Source of the DNA: Ectocarpus siliculosus | Lineage: Eukaryota > Sar > Phaeophyceae > Ectocarpales > Ectocarpaceae | Assembly: GCA_000310025.1 (NCBI GenBank) | Contig: FN649728.1 | Span: 5,717,476-5,781,475, forward strand | Direction of reading: 5' to 3' | Length of the DNA stretch: 64,000 nucleotides | Part shown: piece after piece, positions 39,101-50,689 of the stretch | Numbering within the stretch: position 1 is the first letter of the stretch | How the letters are laid out: each line of letters opens with the position of its first letter | The notes under the pieces: model-generated | Database searches by the model: none | What the model was told of the DNA's origin: nothing | Seen by the model: only the letters and a program-made list of their open reading frames with translations | Made by a program: the position numbers and the translations under genes

Positions 39101-40018
39101 TGAATTGCGACCCGTCTGCTGTCTCACTAGGTCGCCTTTTTCACTTTTTCACTCATGTGGCCCCCGTGGTTGTCGTTACCTCTGCTGTGCTCGCGTCCAT
39201 GCACTGCTGTCAACCACCCACCCATTTTCTGTTCTGAGAAACTTGTCGTCCGTGTCCGCTTGAGTCGAGCCTGAACCCTTGTCCTTCGCCCCTCCTGCCG
39301 GCATGCCCCCCCCCCCCCTCCTTCCACCCCCCCTCCTCAGCAACCGCAAGAAAGTGCGGAGCGATACAGCCAGCACGTCATCCACCCCCCGCTGTCCCCA
39401 AGCCGTGGGAAAACACGCTGGGCCGCCCCCCGCGTCCCCCCCACGGACGGGGGCAACAGCAACGTGGGCCACCCGGAGTCGCCGAGAAGATCACGCCTGA
39501 CTTGGTGCGCCGGAGACGGCCAGGAAGCCATCGAAGCCAGGGGGGGCAGAGCGCCCCCGCGGGCCCAAGGGGAGGGGCCAGCGGTGCAGCAGCCACCGTC
39601 GCCCCCCCTTTACAGCCTGGGGGATGCGCGAGGGAAGTGGGCGTTGGAAGCGAGGTCGCCCTCTGACCTGGGGGGTGACGGGAGGAGCTTGTCGCAGAAT
39701 GCGGCGCGCGACGGAGGGGAGGGGGGCGGGGGTTCGCGTCCCCGGTCTGCGACGGAGGGAGTGGCAGGGGGCGGGGACGGTGCGGGAGGCGAAAGGGGGA
39801 GGAGCCTGTTTTCGAGCGACCGACATACCAGAAGGTGTGTACTTGTCCCGTCGTCAATGGCGTTTGTGTTGTTCTTCGGGAGTTGTTGTTGTTGTTGTGT
39901 TTGGTGTTTCGTCACTTGACGTACACAGTAGCTGTCCTCGTCGTTGATGTTTCTTGTTGCCAATTGTAACCTGATTCCGCGTGCCCTACCGTTGCGAGTG
40001 TCTTGTGCTGCTGTACTA

Positions 40019-40077
<59 letters not shown>

Positions 40078-43000
40078 ACGGCTTGAATGGCCACGCCAAC
40101 AAAGATACCTTGTGGAAATTCTTTGTTTATTTATTTGGGTGTTTGTGGTCTTCATCGCAGTATTGTGACGGCCGTGGTGTTGCATGTTGAGGTTTGTTTG
40201 CAGCTGTGTTGGGCATGGTTTTTCAGAGGCAGGCATATGTCTCGTGACGTTGTAGTTCTGTCTGAAGTGATACGTATGTCGACGTCCGAGCCTAGCGCAA
40301 TATGCCAACGTGACCCTCGACACAAACGGAAATTGATGTAACTCCGCATCGTTTAAGACCTCAACGACAGCGAAGTACCAGCGACCACAGCTCTTGGCCC
40401 GCGATGTCTCCATGGGCCGTCTAGGTGTCCCCCCTATTGTTGATGTTGTTCACAGTTTGGCGGATTGTACAGCAGTACGTTACCAGGCCGAGCTATTTTA
40501 CAGTTGGTTTTCTTGTGGCATGACTCTGATCAACGAGCATACCGGTGTGATGTCGGAGCACTGATACGAGGCATGGATCAGAGATTTGATTTTCCTGATA
40601 CACGACTTTGATGACTTTGATGACTTTGATGAGCGAGCATGCGGACGTGATGGTGGAGCACTGATATGAAGCACAGCTCGAGGATTTGTCCGAAGGCTTT
40701 TTCGTGTGCTGGGATGTTTCTCTTCGGAATTTGCGGAATCGCATGCCCCAAGCCGAAGTCTAGCTCGCAACCATTGCTTTGTTGGTTGGTCGTTTCTAAA
40801 GTGGTGTTGTTACCTACGTTCATGGGTGCCCTGCCTAAGGTTTAGGCCGGTGTTTCATCGCGGCCAGAAGGGTTGCTTCGTCACCCCTGTCGCGTGGGAG
40901 AGAGGAAGCTCCCACCTATCTGAATCTCAACCCTCGCCCTCACATGAACGCTACGTGCCCACCATGGGCACACCATGCACACAAAACCCTCTCTTTTTTA
41001 AGGTGACAAACATTTGTACCCCACGCAAATGAACTGCTCCACACACACCGCAGCCCTTGAGCAGCGTAGCATGCACCAACCAACCCCCCCGCGCTCAAAC
41101 ACTGGGCAGGTCCGACCACGAAACGTACAGCCCCGACGGATCGACAAAACGTGGCAGCCCCAGGCACAGGAGCAGCCCACGGAGCCCCCGGAAAAGCTCT
41201 CGAAGCCGGAGCCCGCTGTTGGAGTCAAGAGGGGACAGGGTATAGTTTTTTGTTTTTGTTTTCGAGCCCGTTTTTTGGACTCAAGACCGGACAGTGTAGT
41301 TTTTTTCTTTTTTTCTCAAGCCCGTTGTTTGCAGTTGTTGGATGTGCGAAGACAAGAACAAACAATGATGCAAAGTGGCTCACCGCTGTTCACATGCACA
41401 GGGTGAGCAAGGTGCTCGTGCTGCCGGGAGCGAAGCAGTTGCCGGGGGGGAGGTTGGCGGCGATGTTGCTGCCGACGGAGGTGGTGCTGGTGCGTTCGCT
41501 GAGGGAGGGGTGGCGGCGGGGCCAATCTCTCTGCTGGGGTACTTGAGGGTGGAGGTGTTTGGAGCAGAGGACCATGGGGTGGTGGATACTCAGGTGTGGT
41601 GTGGCTGCTGCAACAGTCGGTGTTTGCTGGTTTTTTTGTTTGCATGGGTGGCGCGCTGGCACGCGGGAGAGGGTATCGTTTTAGGAGCTACGGCAGCGAA
41701 GTGAAGAGCTGGTTGGTGAGAGAGATTCTGCCGTCACGCTTACAGAGTGCATTCCGCGGCAAGCATGGACAGCCATTTGTCTCTCAACGTCACCGTTTAC
41801 GCTTAACCCTTGGCTGTTGGTGGACGCCTTTTTGTCGTCAACTATAGTGCAGCGCTTTCCGCGTCACTCATCGACGGACGTTGTCTGTCAGAGTCACCGT
41901 TCACCCTTTTAACCTTTGGCTGTTGTTGCTGATGCTTCGGCTCCTTCGCCTTGGCACACCACGCCCCGCCGGACAAAGGCGAACCGCACGGCTTCACCGT
42001 TTGCTCTAACTTGTTGTTGTTGTTGTTGTTGTTGTTGTTGCTGCTGTTCCGTCGCCTTGGCACGCCACGCCCCGCCGGATGCAGGCGAACCGCACGGTGA
42101 GAAATTTCCTGACGGTCCCGAGGCAGCTAGAGAGGCTGCTGCTGTTCGGCATGCTGGTCTGCCTCGACACCTTCCTGTACGTCACGACCTTCCTGCCAAT
42201 CAGGATCGTCATCGGTGTCGTTTCGTCCCTCTTCTCTCTCCTCACAAGGTGCGGCTATCTACCGCGGTCGGCGGTGTTTTGCTTTTGTCCGCCCGTCGTA
42301 TTCGCTGGCGTTCAACGAACGGTTTTGTTTGGTTGAAGATGTCCTAGATGCGAGTGTGCTCATGTCCGTGAGAAAGCGTGTGATATTATTTATCACGGGG
42401 GGGGAGTAGCGTGTCGAAGTTTGCGGGGACCCTCGCACGTTGGCGTGTGTGCCTGTTGGTGGGTGTAACCGGGGTATGTTGCTTGACCCCACTTCCGCAG
42501 TCCAAGTGGATTTTCTTGTTTTGTTATTCTCGTTTTGTCCACGCAGCTGACGACGACACCTGCGAAGGACAAGGGTCATGTCGAAACTCGGAGAATTGTG
42601 TGGACGTTTCCTCCCTCTGACGGACACACGAGCGGTCGATCCACTATTGTTGTTTGCCTGTTTTTTTTTTTCATGCGTCTCGCTTCCCTCAACATTCACT
42701 TGAAGTACCGCAAGAGGCAGAGAAATGGCGCCCCCGCCGAGAGCGACTTTCAAAGCTCGATTGCTCCACAACCAAGATTGTTTGTACCGTGCCGTATACC
42801 GTACCGTGGTATTCCGTAAGAGGCGGAGAAATTGCACCCCCTACGAGACCGACTTTCAAAGCTCGATTGCTCCACAACCAAGATTGTCTGTACCGTACCG
42901 TATACCGTACCGTGGTATTCCGTAAGAGGCGGAGAAATGGCACCCCCGCCGAGACCGACTATCAAAGCTCGATTGCTCCACAACCAAAGGGGTGCAGAAA

Positions 43001-46000
43001 TAGCCTGACACGTCTACAGAAATCCTTGGACGAGATGCTTCCGAAACCGCCGTTTGTGTTGTTGGCACGAGCTCGGTTGTGAAGCAAAGGAGCTTTGAAA
43101 ATTGGTGTGTATGGGTGGTAGCCACCTCTCCGCCTCTTGCCGTATCATACGAAGGAGATGAGTCGTCCTTGAATCGGTCAACAAACATGTCCGACCGCTG
43201 TTGAAGTACATAAGATACCCCTGTCGGCGTGTTGATTTGCGTGTATTTGTTTTTCTTTGGCTCTTTTCCTTCATCATGTGGAGGTCAGGATGTATGGTAT
43301 ATCCACATAGTACAGACACACACACACATTGATCTGTGAGGTGTGTGACATTAGATGATTGTTCTTCCGAGGACCGTCACTCTCCTGATTTCTCGTTTTA
43401 TCTTGAAATTTGTGTACCGGGGACGATCTTTTTCTCGCCAGACGTAGGAGACCGTCCGTGAACCGGCCGCTGGTGTACGACTGGATGCGCGGAGCGACCT
43501 TCGCCGCCGCTCTGGGCTCCCTCCAGTTCCTGGAGATGTCCCGCGTGTACCACTACATCCGGGGGCAGGCGATGGTGAAGCTGTACGTGCTGATCGCCAT
43601 GGTGGAGATCTTCGACAAGGCGAGTCGGTTCGTGCTCGGTATTCGGCTTTTACCTTGGGTTGTCGTTGTCGATTGTTTGGGTTATTATGCTGAAAATAGA
43701 GTGTAAGAAGATTTATTGGACCTTAGTCCCAAGAATAAAGTATTGAACGTACAGCGGAAGAAAAGTAAGTGTATCGAAATCGCAAAATATATTCCTATCG
43801 AGCACAAGCCTGGTTGGTTTGAATCAGACTGCCGGTGACGAAGTTGCGGCGGCGTCTTGCCGCTCCACGTGGACGTCACGCGCGGTGACAGTTCGAGAGA
43901 GCTTGCTTGGAGCAACCTAGCGGAATTCCTCCTGGCGTAGGAGTTGAGCGTGGCGGGGGGACGCAAGGCATTGTCTTTTTGGCGTGTTCCGGCGGCAGGT
44001 GCTGTCCTTGCGGACGGCGTCGGGCGCACCCGCTTTTATTTTCCACCCCATCCATGTGTCCTCTCCAAAACGTGTTTGTTTGCCATATGCACGTGAATGA
44101 ATATTGTGTCTTCCTGCTTACCGCTGCTTGTGTTTTGGCGCTAGGGGCGCTAGTCGGAATGCTGCATGTTTCACGCATATGTTTCATCCGGGCTCTCACT
44201 CTGGCCGAGAGAAAAGGCGAATATGTCATCGAACCCTGTAAGCAGATGGAAAACACGCCTGGGGGAAGACACGGAGATTCAACGGGGGCGTTGCGGGCCA
44301 CATTTAGGGTTGGCAAGTACGACACCTCGACGTTGCTGGGATGTCTTCGCAAGGTTTAGCGGCACGCTTTGCTCGGGGAACTCTCCTCTCTCTCTCTCTC
44401 CCTCTCCCTCTCTCTCTCTCTGGCGCGAACCCCAGACAACAGTTGTCATGCGTACTTATTTTTTGTTCGTTCGTTTGTTTGTTTGTTTGTTTGCAGCTCA
44501 TGTGCTCCTTCGGGCAAGACGCGCTGGACTCGCTGTACCTGAGTACCGTGCACAAGAAGAAGCGGAGGGTGCTGGTGCACTTCACGATTGTGTGCGTGAC
44601 GGCGTGCCTGCATAGCCTGCTTCTCTTCGTGCACGTCACCACGCTCACAGTCGCCGTAAACTCCTCGGACCAGGTGCTTATTTTTATATTTATTTTTCTG
44701 AGTACTTGGGGCTCCTTCCGTTGTCGATGCGGCAGATGGGTCCCAAGGTCATACAATAGCAGCTTCAGCCCGGTACAGAGGGTAAGCAGGTCTTTCTTGC
44801 TTGCTTACGACTTGGTCGAAAGCAATGGCTGACGGGAATCTTCTGGGAGACTTGCTGTGTAGCATGAACTTACGGCGTTCTCGTCACAGCTATTTAATCG
44901 GCGCCGGTTCTGTAGGCACAGGCTTTGCGGTCGTGCTCCATGAACTATAGCCCTGGACCACTTCGCGATTTCCATTCGACTCATCGCGCAACAAGCGTTA
45001 GACTCGAACTCTTGTACGAAGTGCCTGGATGAAGTTGGCTGGAGTTCCAATATAATGTCCCAAGGAACCTCGAAGTAGGTGGGTGGGACGGTGGCGGCGA
45101 AGTACCTTTCCCCGTTGGATGCAACGCTTCCTTTCGAAACTGGTGGTTCCTGGTTCGACCCCGGGCTGCCGTAGATGTTTTTTGCACCGTTCCGAACCTG
45201 TAGCCCTGACTCTATCCCTATTCTCCCCGACACGTACAAGTTGACCCAAAGCTATACATTGGAAAGCGCTACATCACAACTGTAAGCGTAAGCCTAAAGC
45301 ACAGCGCAAGAACAGGAGGGGGTTAACGCTACATGTGGGTTGCTACATGTGTGAGCCTGTGCTGCGCGCCATAAATGGTGAATATCTAGGTTGCTCTACA
45401 GGCAAGTAAGCGCGGCGCGGGGCAGGTGAAGCGCTAATTGGGTTCTGTGCGTCCGTAAGCCGCGGCGCAAGAGGAGGACAAGCCTCCACAGGTTGCGGCG
45501 AGCTGCACCGACCCAACGAACGTTTTGAGAAATGTCTATTCCGACTTGGAGAACACCACTTTCTACCAAAAGCCACTACTGCTGCTTTGGTTGATGTTTT
45601 GAGCAAGGAGAGAAAGTCCAGAAAAGAAAACGTGTGCCACGTTAGAGGTCCGCCTGCCCGGGCCAGCAGGTGGCCTGTGGAAAACACGTGAATCTAATGG
45701 TGGTTGGTTGGTATTCCGTGACGGTGGTGGTTGGCCATCAGTGGTCTCCTGGTAATATGGTGGTCGGAACGCTCCTATTGTATCCATACAGAAATCGGGT
45801 TCCCTACACTTTGGATGCGCCCGCAATAAATCCTACTCTTGTAAACTACCTGCCCATCCACACTTCTAATGGTGGCGTTTTTTTTTAATTCTACCCCAAC
45901 CCCCCTGAAAAATACACCACGTGTGGCGTGAGGGACACCCTCAACGTTAACGTCGTTTTCAACAGTGGCTACATGCCGTTCAGCTCATAGAACATGCGCG

Positions 46001-48947
46001 TCTTGACGTCATCCTTGATTGCGTTATTTGCGCAATTCTCGCTTGCCGCTCTCTTTCGTTTCCTTCATTCACAACCCTCTGGTTTTGTGAACCGCCTTCC
46101 TTCCACCCCCAGGCGAAAACATGGCATATCGCTCCGTCCCGACATTGTAGGGATGCGAGGTCAACGGTCTAACAGGGCCGTATAACACGCACAGCTGTTT
46201 TGCTGCCAATTTTTTTTAGATTCTTCATGAATTCCGACTTTGAAGATATCCAATTTTTTCGAAAAAAGTTGGAAGCAAATCGGTCCAAATTTTCGGTGCC
46301 AGCAGTCCCAAATTTCCCATTTTTTCCTCTGCCGCAAGTCGAGGTTCCATGGTCTACAGATTTGGAGGTTTGCAAGTTTGGAAGCGAAATAGCTGCTGTT
46401 TGAAACGGCCCTACCAAGTACGACGGCATGCGTTTACGTGAATTCATCCCCCCTCCACATAATTTTTTTTCCGTCGGTCCTTTTTCAGGCTTTGCTGACC
46501 CTCCTAATCTCTAACAACTTCGCCGAGATCAAGAGCTCGGTGTTCAAGAAGTTCGACAAGCACAACCTGTTCCAGCTCTCCTGCCACGACGTCGTGGAAC
46601 GGTTCAAGCTGGCGCTGTTCCTGGCGATGATCATGCTGCTCAACGTGTGCCAGGGAGGCTTAGACGACCCGGTGGCGCAGGCGAGACATTATATTCTTCT
46701 TTGAAGCTTGCTGTCGTCGCTTGAACTACATGACGCGCTGCCCCATAAACACCCGGGAATTTACGATGGCAAGCTCTCTAGAACATGAAAATATCAGCCG
46801 GAAAATATGTAGACGTGACTATGAGAACAGGTACCCCGTTGATACGTCGTCACAATAGAACGCGGGGATTAAGAAGGTCAGGCCCCGCAGAACATGACCA
46901 TACCCAAACTCAAAGAAGGTGACTGTGAGAACAGGTGCCCAGTTAGGGGTGGTCGCGTAACCCTACAAAAGGCGCGGCCACATAAGAACCAGGGAGCTAA
47001 TTAGCGTCAAGCTCTGTAATTGTTTGAGTATCTAAACTTCGGAATGTGACCATTATTGTAGAACCGGTCTCAGTTGAGCATCCTGCACTAAGAGCCATGC
47101 TGGAATGTGGTCCTTGTTGGTTTGCCGAGCGGAAGAAACAGTAAACGATCTACGGGCAAGACAAGAGGGTTCTTGCGATAGAGGTGGAGGCGATTCCTGT
47201 ATGACCAGAGCTTGTGGTATCCGTGGAGGTTAGCAGATGTGGTTCATCGGTGAAAGTTATGCAGTTAGGCTGGAGTACCAGAGCTTGCGCTGTCTGTGGA
47301 GATTTACAAGGCAGTTCCCGTTCTTGGGGGTTGTCTTGTCTTGCCCTGGATAGATGAGAGGCCGCCGCCCTCCCTGAGGCGACCGGAGCGCACCAGTGCC
47401 CTCTGGACTATAGCGGGCGAGAATTGCGCTGCCGCGTCTCATCGTTTCGTCACACCAGTTAAAAGGTCCGAACAGCAGTGTCTCGGCTCGACCATACCCG
47501 TATACGCGTTTTTGTCCTGTAAAAGTGTGGTACCTTTTTGCTTGTTCCTAAAGAGCGCATTTTTTTTTTCCTTTTTTTTTTTTTTTTCTCTGTGCAGTTT
47601 TCTGTCATCTTCGCCATGGTTTTCGGAGGCGAAGTGCTGGCGGACTGGATAAAGCACGGTTTCATCATCAAGTTCAACCAGCTCACGCCCTCTATCTACG
47701 ATGAGTACTCGACGATTCTCGCAAGGTGAGGAGGCGGAGGAGGAGGAGGAGGAGGACGACGCTTCGCGAAGGGGCGCTCGGGACGTTTTTTTTTTTTTTT
47801 TGTCATCACGATTATTCATTTACTTTTTCGAAAAAAATATGTCCACGGCGGTGTGTCGTTGTACCTTCACTGCCCCATCACGAAAGAGCTGGTGCATCTG
47901 TTTTGTGTGTAACGTTAAATAGGCACCCATAGGCACGGTGATTGTACCGTTGTGTCTACACCGGCGCTTTCTCCAAAACAACCCACGCTTGTGTATTTTT
48001 CTTCGTGTCTCCATCGCTTTCGTGAGAGGAGAGAAGGAGCGAGGGCTACTGTAGCGGCGAGATCAGATGCTCTACCCATGTTTGTTCACCCACTTGGCTA
48101 CCATGGTGCGTACTTCGCTATCATGGTTCGTCCAACTCGCATATGGTAGGATATGGTAGATCATGATCGTCTGTCTCAATTCTTGCTTCAGGAGCAAGTT
48201 GTCGTGTTGTGGTCGAATGTTTTGCTGTTTTTGCACCGCTCTCATGCTACGTACGCCGCTCACATGGTGAAGCACCCGCACATGGTTGCGAAACGTACGC
48301 ACACCTCTCTCGGAATGTTTTGCGAGGAGTGTCCGGCGACACAATCGACCGTACGCTGCGTGCCCGCGTACCAGTTGTACTTGAAATGTTATCGTTCCTT
48401 TTTTCCTCCACGGCCCGGTTGTTGTTTTGTCAAGGTTGCCAAAGATGTACGACACCATTCGCGAGTGGTACCGCTGCCGACGTCTTGTAAACGTAGGCTT
48501 TCTGCAAGCTCTTGTTGGTCGCCTACCTTGTCCTAATGTGCTGCCCGCCACCCCCTGCTGGGCTAGCCAATCCATGATTTTTTTCTAGCCCCTAGTGTGT
48601 GTGTTTGCGAGGCATTTGTAGTCTTTTTCGTTAGCTGTGATCCCCTGTCGCCAGCCCACATGTTGCTGACGTGCCCGCCGACCTACCCAATGTGCTTGTC
48701 GTGTTTGAAATGTAATATCTTGTTTTATAGAGATGTGGCGGCGTTCCGGAAGGATGACGGGTCTACCCTCGACCACACGCACTTCGTCGCGAGACGGTTG
48801 GCGTTCGCGACGGTGCCCCTGAACTGTGTCATGGTGAGTCAGCAAGAGGGAGGGAGGGAGGGAGAGAGGGAGAGGCCGAACGGAGGAGGCAGGGCATAGC
48901 GAAAGGGCGGCAGACGGTGATCGAGAGCGAGCGAGCGAGAGAGAGAG

Positions 48948-48998
<51 letters not shown>

Positions 48999-50681
48999 CT
49001 GGGCAGACTCCCAATGTTGTTCTCTCTCGGTTGGTTGTTCTGAGTTAGTTGGAACACTTGGCGTGTTTTCGGGTTATGGTTTTTTAGGCCGTTTTCGTGT
49101 TTTCGTGTTGTTTACATGTGTGTCTGCCTTGTTATTTTTCCCCGAAGCGTCCAGATACGATGATTCCGACGTGTGCGGGCTGTCTTGCGAGCGGCCGAGA
49201 TTATCGTCCAGCACATTTAGCGTTTGGTAATGTGCACTACCCCTACTTAGTCGTGATCCCATCACAGCACCCCTTCACAGGCAGCCGCACTTACCCCCCA
49301 CCACCACGCGGCGCTGCGTTGTGTCGCAGATTCGATTCGTTCAGATGGCGGTACCGAAGCTGTTGCAGAGGTTACCGGATGCGCCTCCGTCTGCTCTGTG
49401 GGTTTCGGCGATCCTTTTCTACTTGATGGCACTCGCCCTCAAGGTAACTCCCCCCCGACAACGCTTTTGTACAAGAGGGATAACGCCTGTGAAGCTTTTT
49501 TCCTCGGGGGGGGGGGGGTCTTGTGCTGAAGTGGTTGACGCTACCTGCCTCGCTCGTATGAAGTTGGGCAAGAATCACGTATTTGTATCTTGTAATTGTT
49601 CACTCGCTATTGTCGTTATTTCGCTTTACACATGCGCTTACTGTAGCGAGATGCGTGTCCAGTTCGAGAGGGCATTCTAGGTGTACAGGTTGAGCAGGCG
49701 AGAGCGAGTGGCACTCCATCTCACTGCACCATCGGATACGTGGCGCATGCGGAAGCCGAAGATCGAAAATGCGAATGCGCTGCATCCTGTCATGGGGTGT
49801 CTGTTTCGTTTGCCCCCTGTATACTGGCAGTAGTCGAGTTTGCATTCTTCGTTCCTTTGAGTCGAGGTAGATTCCCGTTGTTGAAACCTACACGCAACGT
49901 ATTTTTGGGAAACCCCGTGTTTCGCGTCGCCGTTGTGTGAAGGTCTTGACGGGCATCAAGCTGATGGCCGACTCGTGCACGCTGCACCCGGAGGCCGTGA
50001 TCTCGAGCTCGGCGGCGGCGTCCTGGCTTCGCTCGCCGGTGCATGGCGCCCACAAGACACGGGTGCGCCGTTTATTATTGCGTGTGATTTGTGTGTTTTC
50101 TTCATTAGCATCGACCGAACTATAATAGCCGGCTGACCAATGAAAATACGTCAGTCTTGCGGGGGGATGGAAACACGAGAACCCTTTTCTAATCGGAGGG
50201 CAGTTCATTCACAGCGCCGGGGGCGTTTTCCGTCTCTTGTGGTGTGGTCCTCGTTTTGTTGTCGGGAAGTTGGGTTGGCACTGCTTTGGTCTGCTGGGCA
50301 AGGGGCCCGGTGGTGGTGACAGCCCCCGCCTCGACAGGGTTGTGTGCTTGTGTCTTTGCCCTTGGTCGGTTGCTGAGTGCACGCCGAACGCCGTTCATGG
50401 CACGCAATACATTTCGGCTTTGAGTGAGTTTTCACCGTATGTTCGTTGTTTTTGCTCTTTGTGTTGGGGGGCAGAATGAAGTCGGCTGGACCCTCAGACG
50501 GCCAAACATTGGTTGTTTTTGTCTGATGACCAATGCACTACACTTACTGTGCTAACCTGACCTTACCGCTCCTTCCGTGAACGTTTTCGACCCGTTGACC
50601 CCGCTGGAGCAGAAAGAGCTTTCGCTGGAGAAGCTGTCGACGATCGAGCGTTTCACGCTGTGGAAGGGGAGAATAGTCTAA
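36127..50681 (+). CDS. TAPT1: TAPT1-family (DUF747) multi-pass membrane protein, about 14 exons
   Basis: TAPT1 homologues are ER/ciliary-base membrane proteins; the role here is inferred only from homology. Exons: 36127-36292, 37634-38673, 39341-39834, (41065-41239, weak), 41402-41593, 42085-42248, 43442-43619, 44497-44673, 46489-46680, 47598-47725, 48731-48833, 49330-49443, 49943-50062, 50613-50681. Phases close, about 1103 residues. The first ~600 residues are Ala/Gly/Ser/Pro-rich. The conserved part begins ISLLGYLRVEVFG and continues VPRQLERLLLFGMLVCLDTF, YHYIRGQAMVKLYVLIAMVE, SFGQDALDSLYLST, TTLTVAVNSSDQALLTLLIS, NNFAEIKSSVFKKFDKHNLF, GEVLADWIKHGFIIKFN, FVARRLAFATVPLN and a terminal LSTIERFTLWKGRIV, all aligning with animal TAPT1. 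Two introns appear to use GC donors (after 43619 and 46680). Exon 1 was chosen for its gtaagt donor and phase fit; the 100-N gap then falls inside intron 1. Confidence 0.9.
37488..37587. other. Assembly gap (100 N) flanked by poly-C
   Basis: A 100-N placeholder lies between C-rich tracts. In my model it is within intron 1 of the TAPT1-like gene, so the poly-Pro frame across it is not protein. Confidence 0.99.
40022..40073. repeat. (AG)n microsatellite
   Basis: About 25 AG units in a TAPT1 intron. Confidence 0.95.
40521..40690. repeat. Degenerate tandem duplication with (GACTTTGAT)3
   Basis: Blocks around 40525-40585 and 40625-40690 share GAGCGAGCAT/GAACGAGCAT-like and GGAGCACTGATA sequence. 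A triple GACTTTGAT repeat lies between them. In a TAPT1 intron. Confidence 0.6.
41221..41331 (+). repeat. Tandem duplication spanning a putative TAPT1 donor site
   Basis: Two ~55-bp copies start at 41221 and 41278. Each has a (G)GA-[G/C]TCAAGA-x-x-GGACAG-x-GTA core followed by a T-rich tract and AAGCCCGTT/GAGCCCGTT. The duplicated block includes the proposed exon end and donor. Confidence 0.65.
41944..42098 (+). repeat. Tandem duplication spanning a TAPT1 acceptor site
   Basis: Copies at 41944-41992 and 42050-42098 share TTCGCC/GTCGCC TTGGCAC and CACGCCCCGCCGGA, then GGCGAACCGCACGG. The second copy carries the used acceptor (atgcag before GCGAACCGC); the first has acaaag at that place. Between them is a (TTG)n tract (~42011-42043). 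Confidence 0.8.
42702..43152. mobile_element. Small non-autonomous inverted-repeat element (MITE-like) with tandemly multiplied left end
   Basis: The left end (TACCGCAAGAGGC, then TTTCAAAGCTCGATTGCTCC) matches in reverse complement the right end at about 43075-43152 (GATACGGCAAGAGGCGGAG, TTTTCAAAGCTC). The left end occurs three times in tandem (~110-bp unit, starting ~42702, ~42818, ~42922), separated by TACCGTACCGTATACC-like spacers. It lies in a TAPT1 intron. No coding capacity seen. The terminal core is shared with the elements at 56158 and 61270. Confidence 0.75.
44382..44422. repeat. (CT)n microsatellite
   Basis: TC-rich dinucleotide run in the TAPT1 intron before the SFGQD exon. Confidence 0.9.
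46115..46190 (+). repeat. Dispersed repeat family, copy 1
   Basis: Contains GCGAAAAC, CGCTCCGTCCCGACATTGTA, GGGATGCGAGGTCAACGGTC and TAAC. Related copies lie at 54478-54572 (-), 59830-59965 (-) and 62872-62940 (+). In a TAPT1 intron; family unidentified. Confidence 0.65.
46740..47095. repeat. Degenerate ~120-bp tandem repeat (about three copies)
   Basis: Recurring motifs: AGAACATGA (46793, 46889), GTGACTATGAGAACAGGT / GTGACTGTGAGAACAGGT (46814, 46919), GGCAAGCTCT / GTCAAGCTCT (46768, 47007). In a TAPT1 intron. Confidence 0.55.
48922..48996. repeat. (AG)n microsatellite, imperfect
   Basis: GAGCGAGCGAGAGAG-type tract grading into pure AG in a TAPT1 intron, following a GGGA-rich purine stretch from about 48840. 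Confidence 0.9.
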
Positions 50682-50689
50682 TAAATCGT

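Noticed and set aside
45040-45245. Possible tRNA-derived SINE (GGTTCGACCCC near 45155)
   Set aside because: The B box is good but the A box is poor and no second copy or tail was seen in the window.
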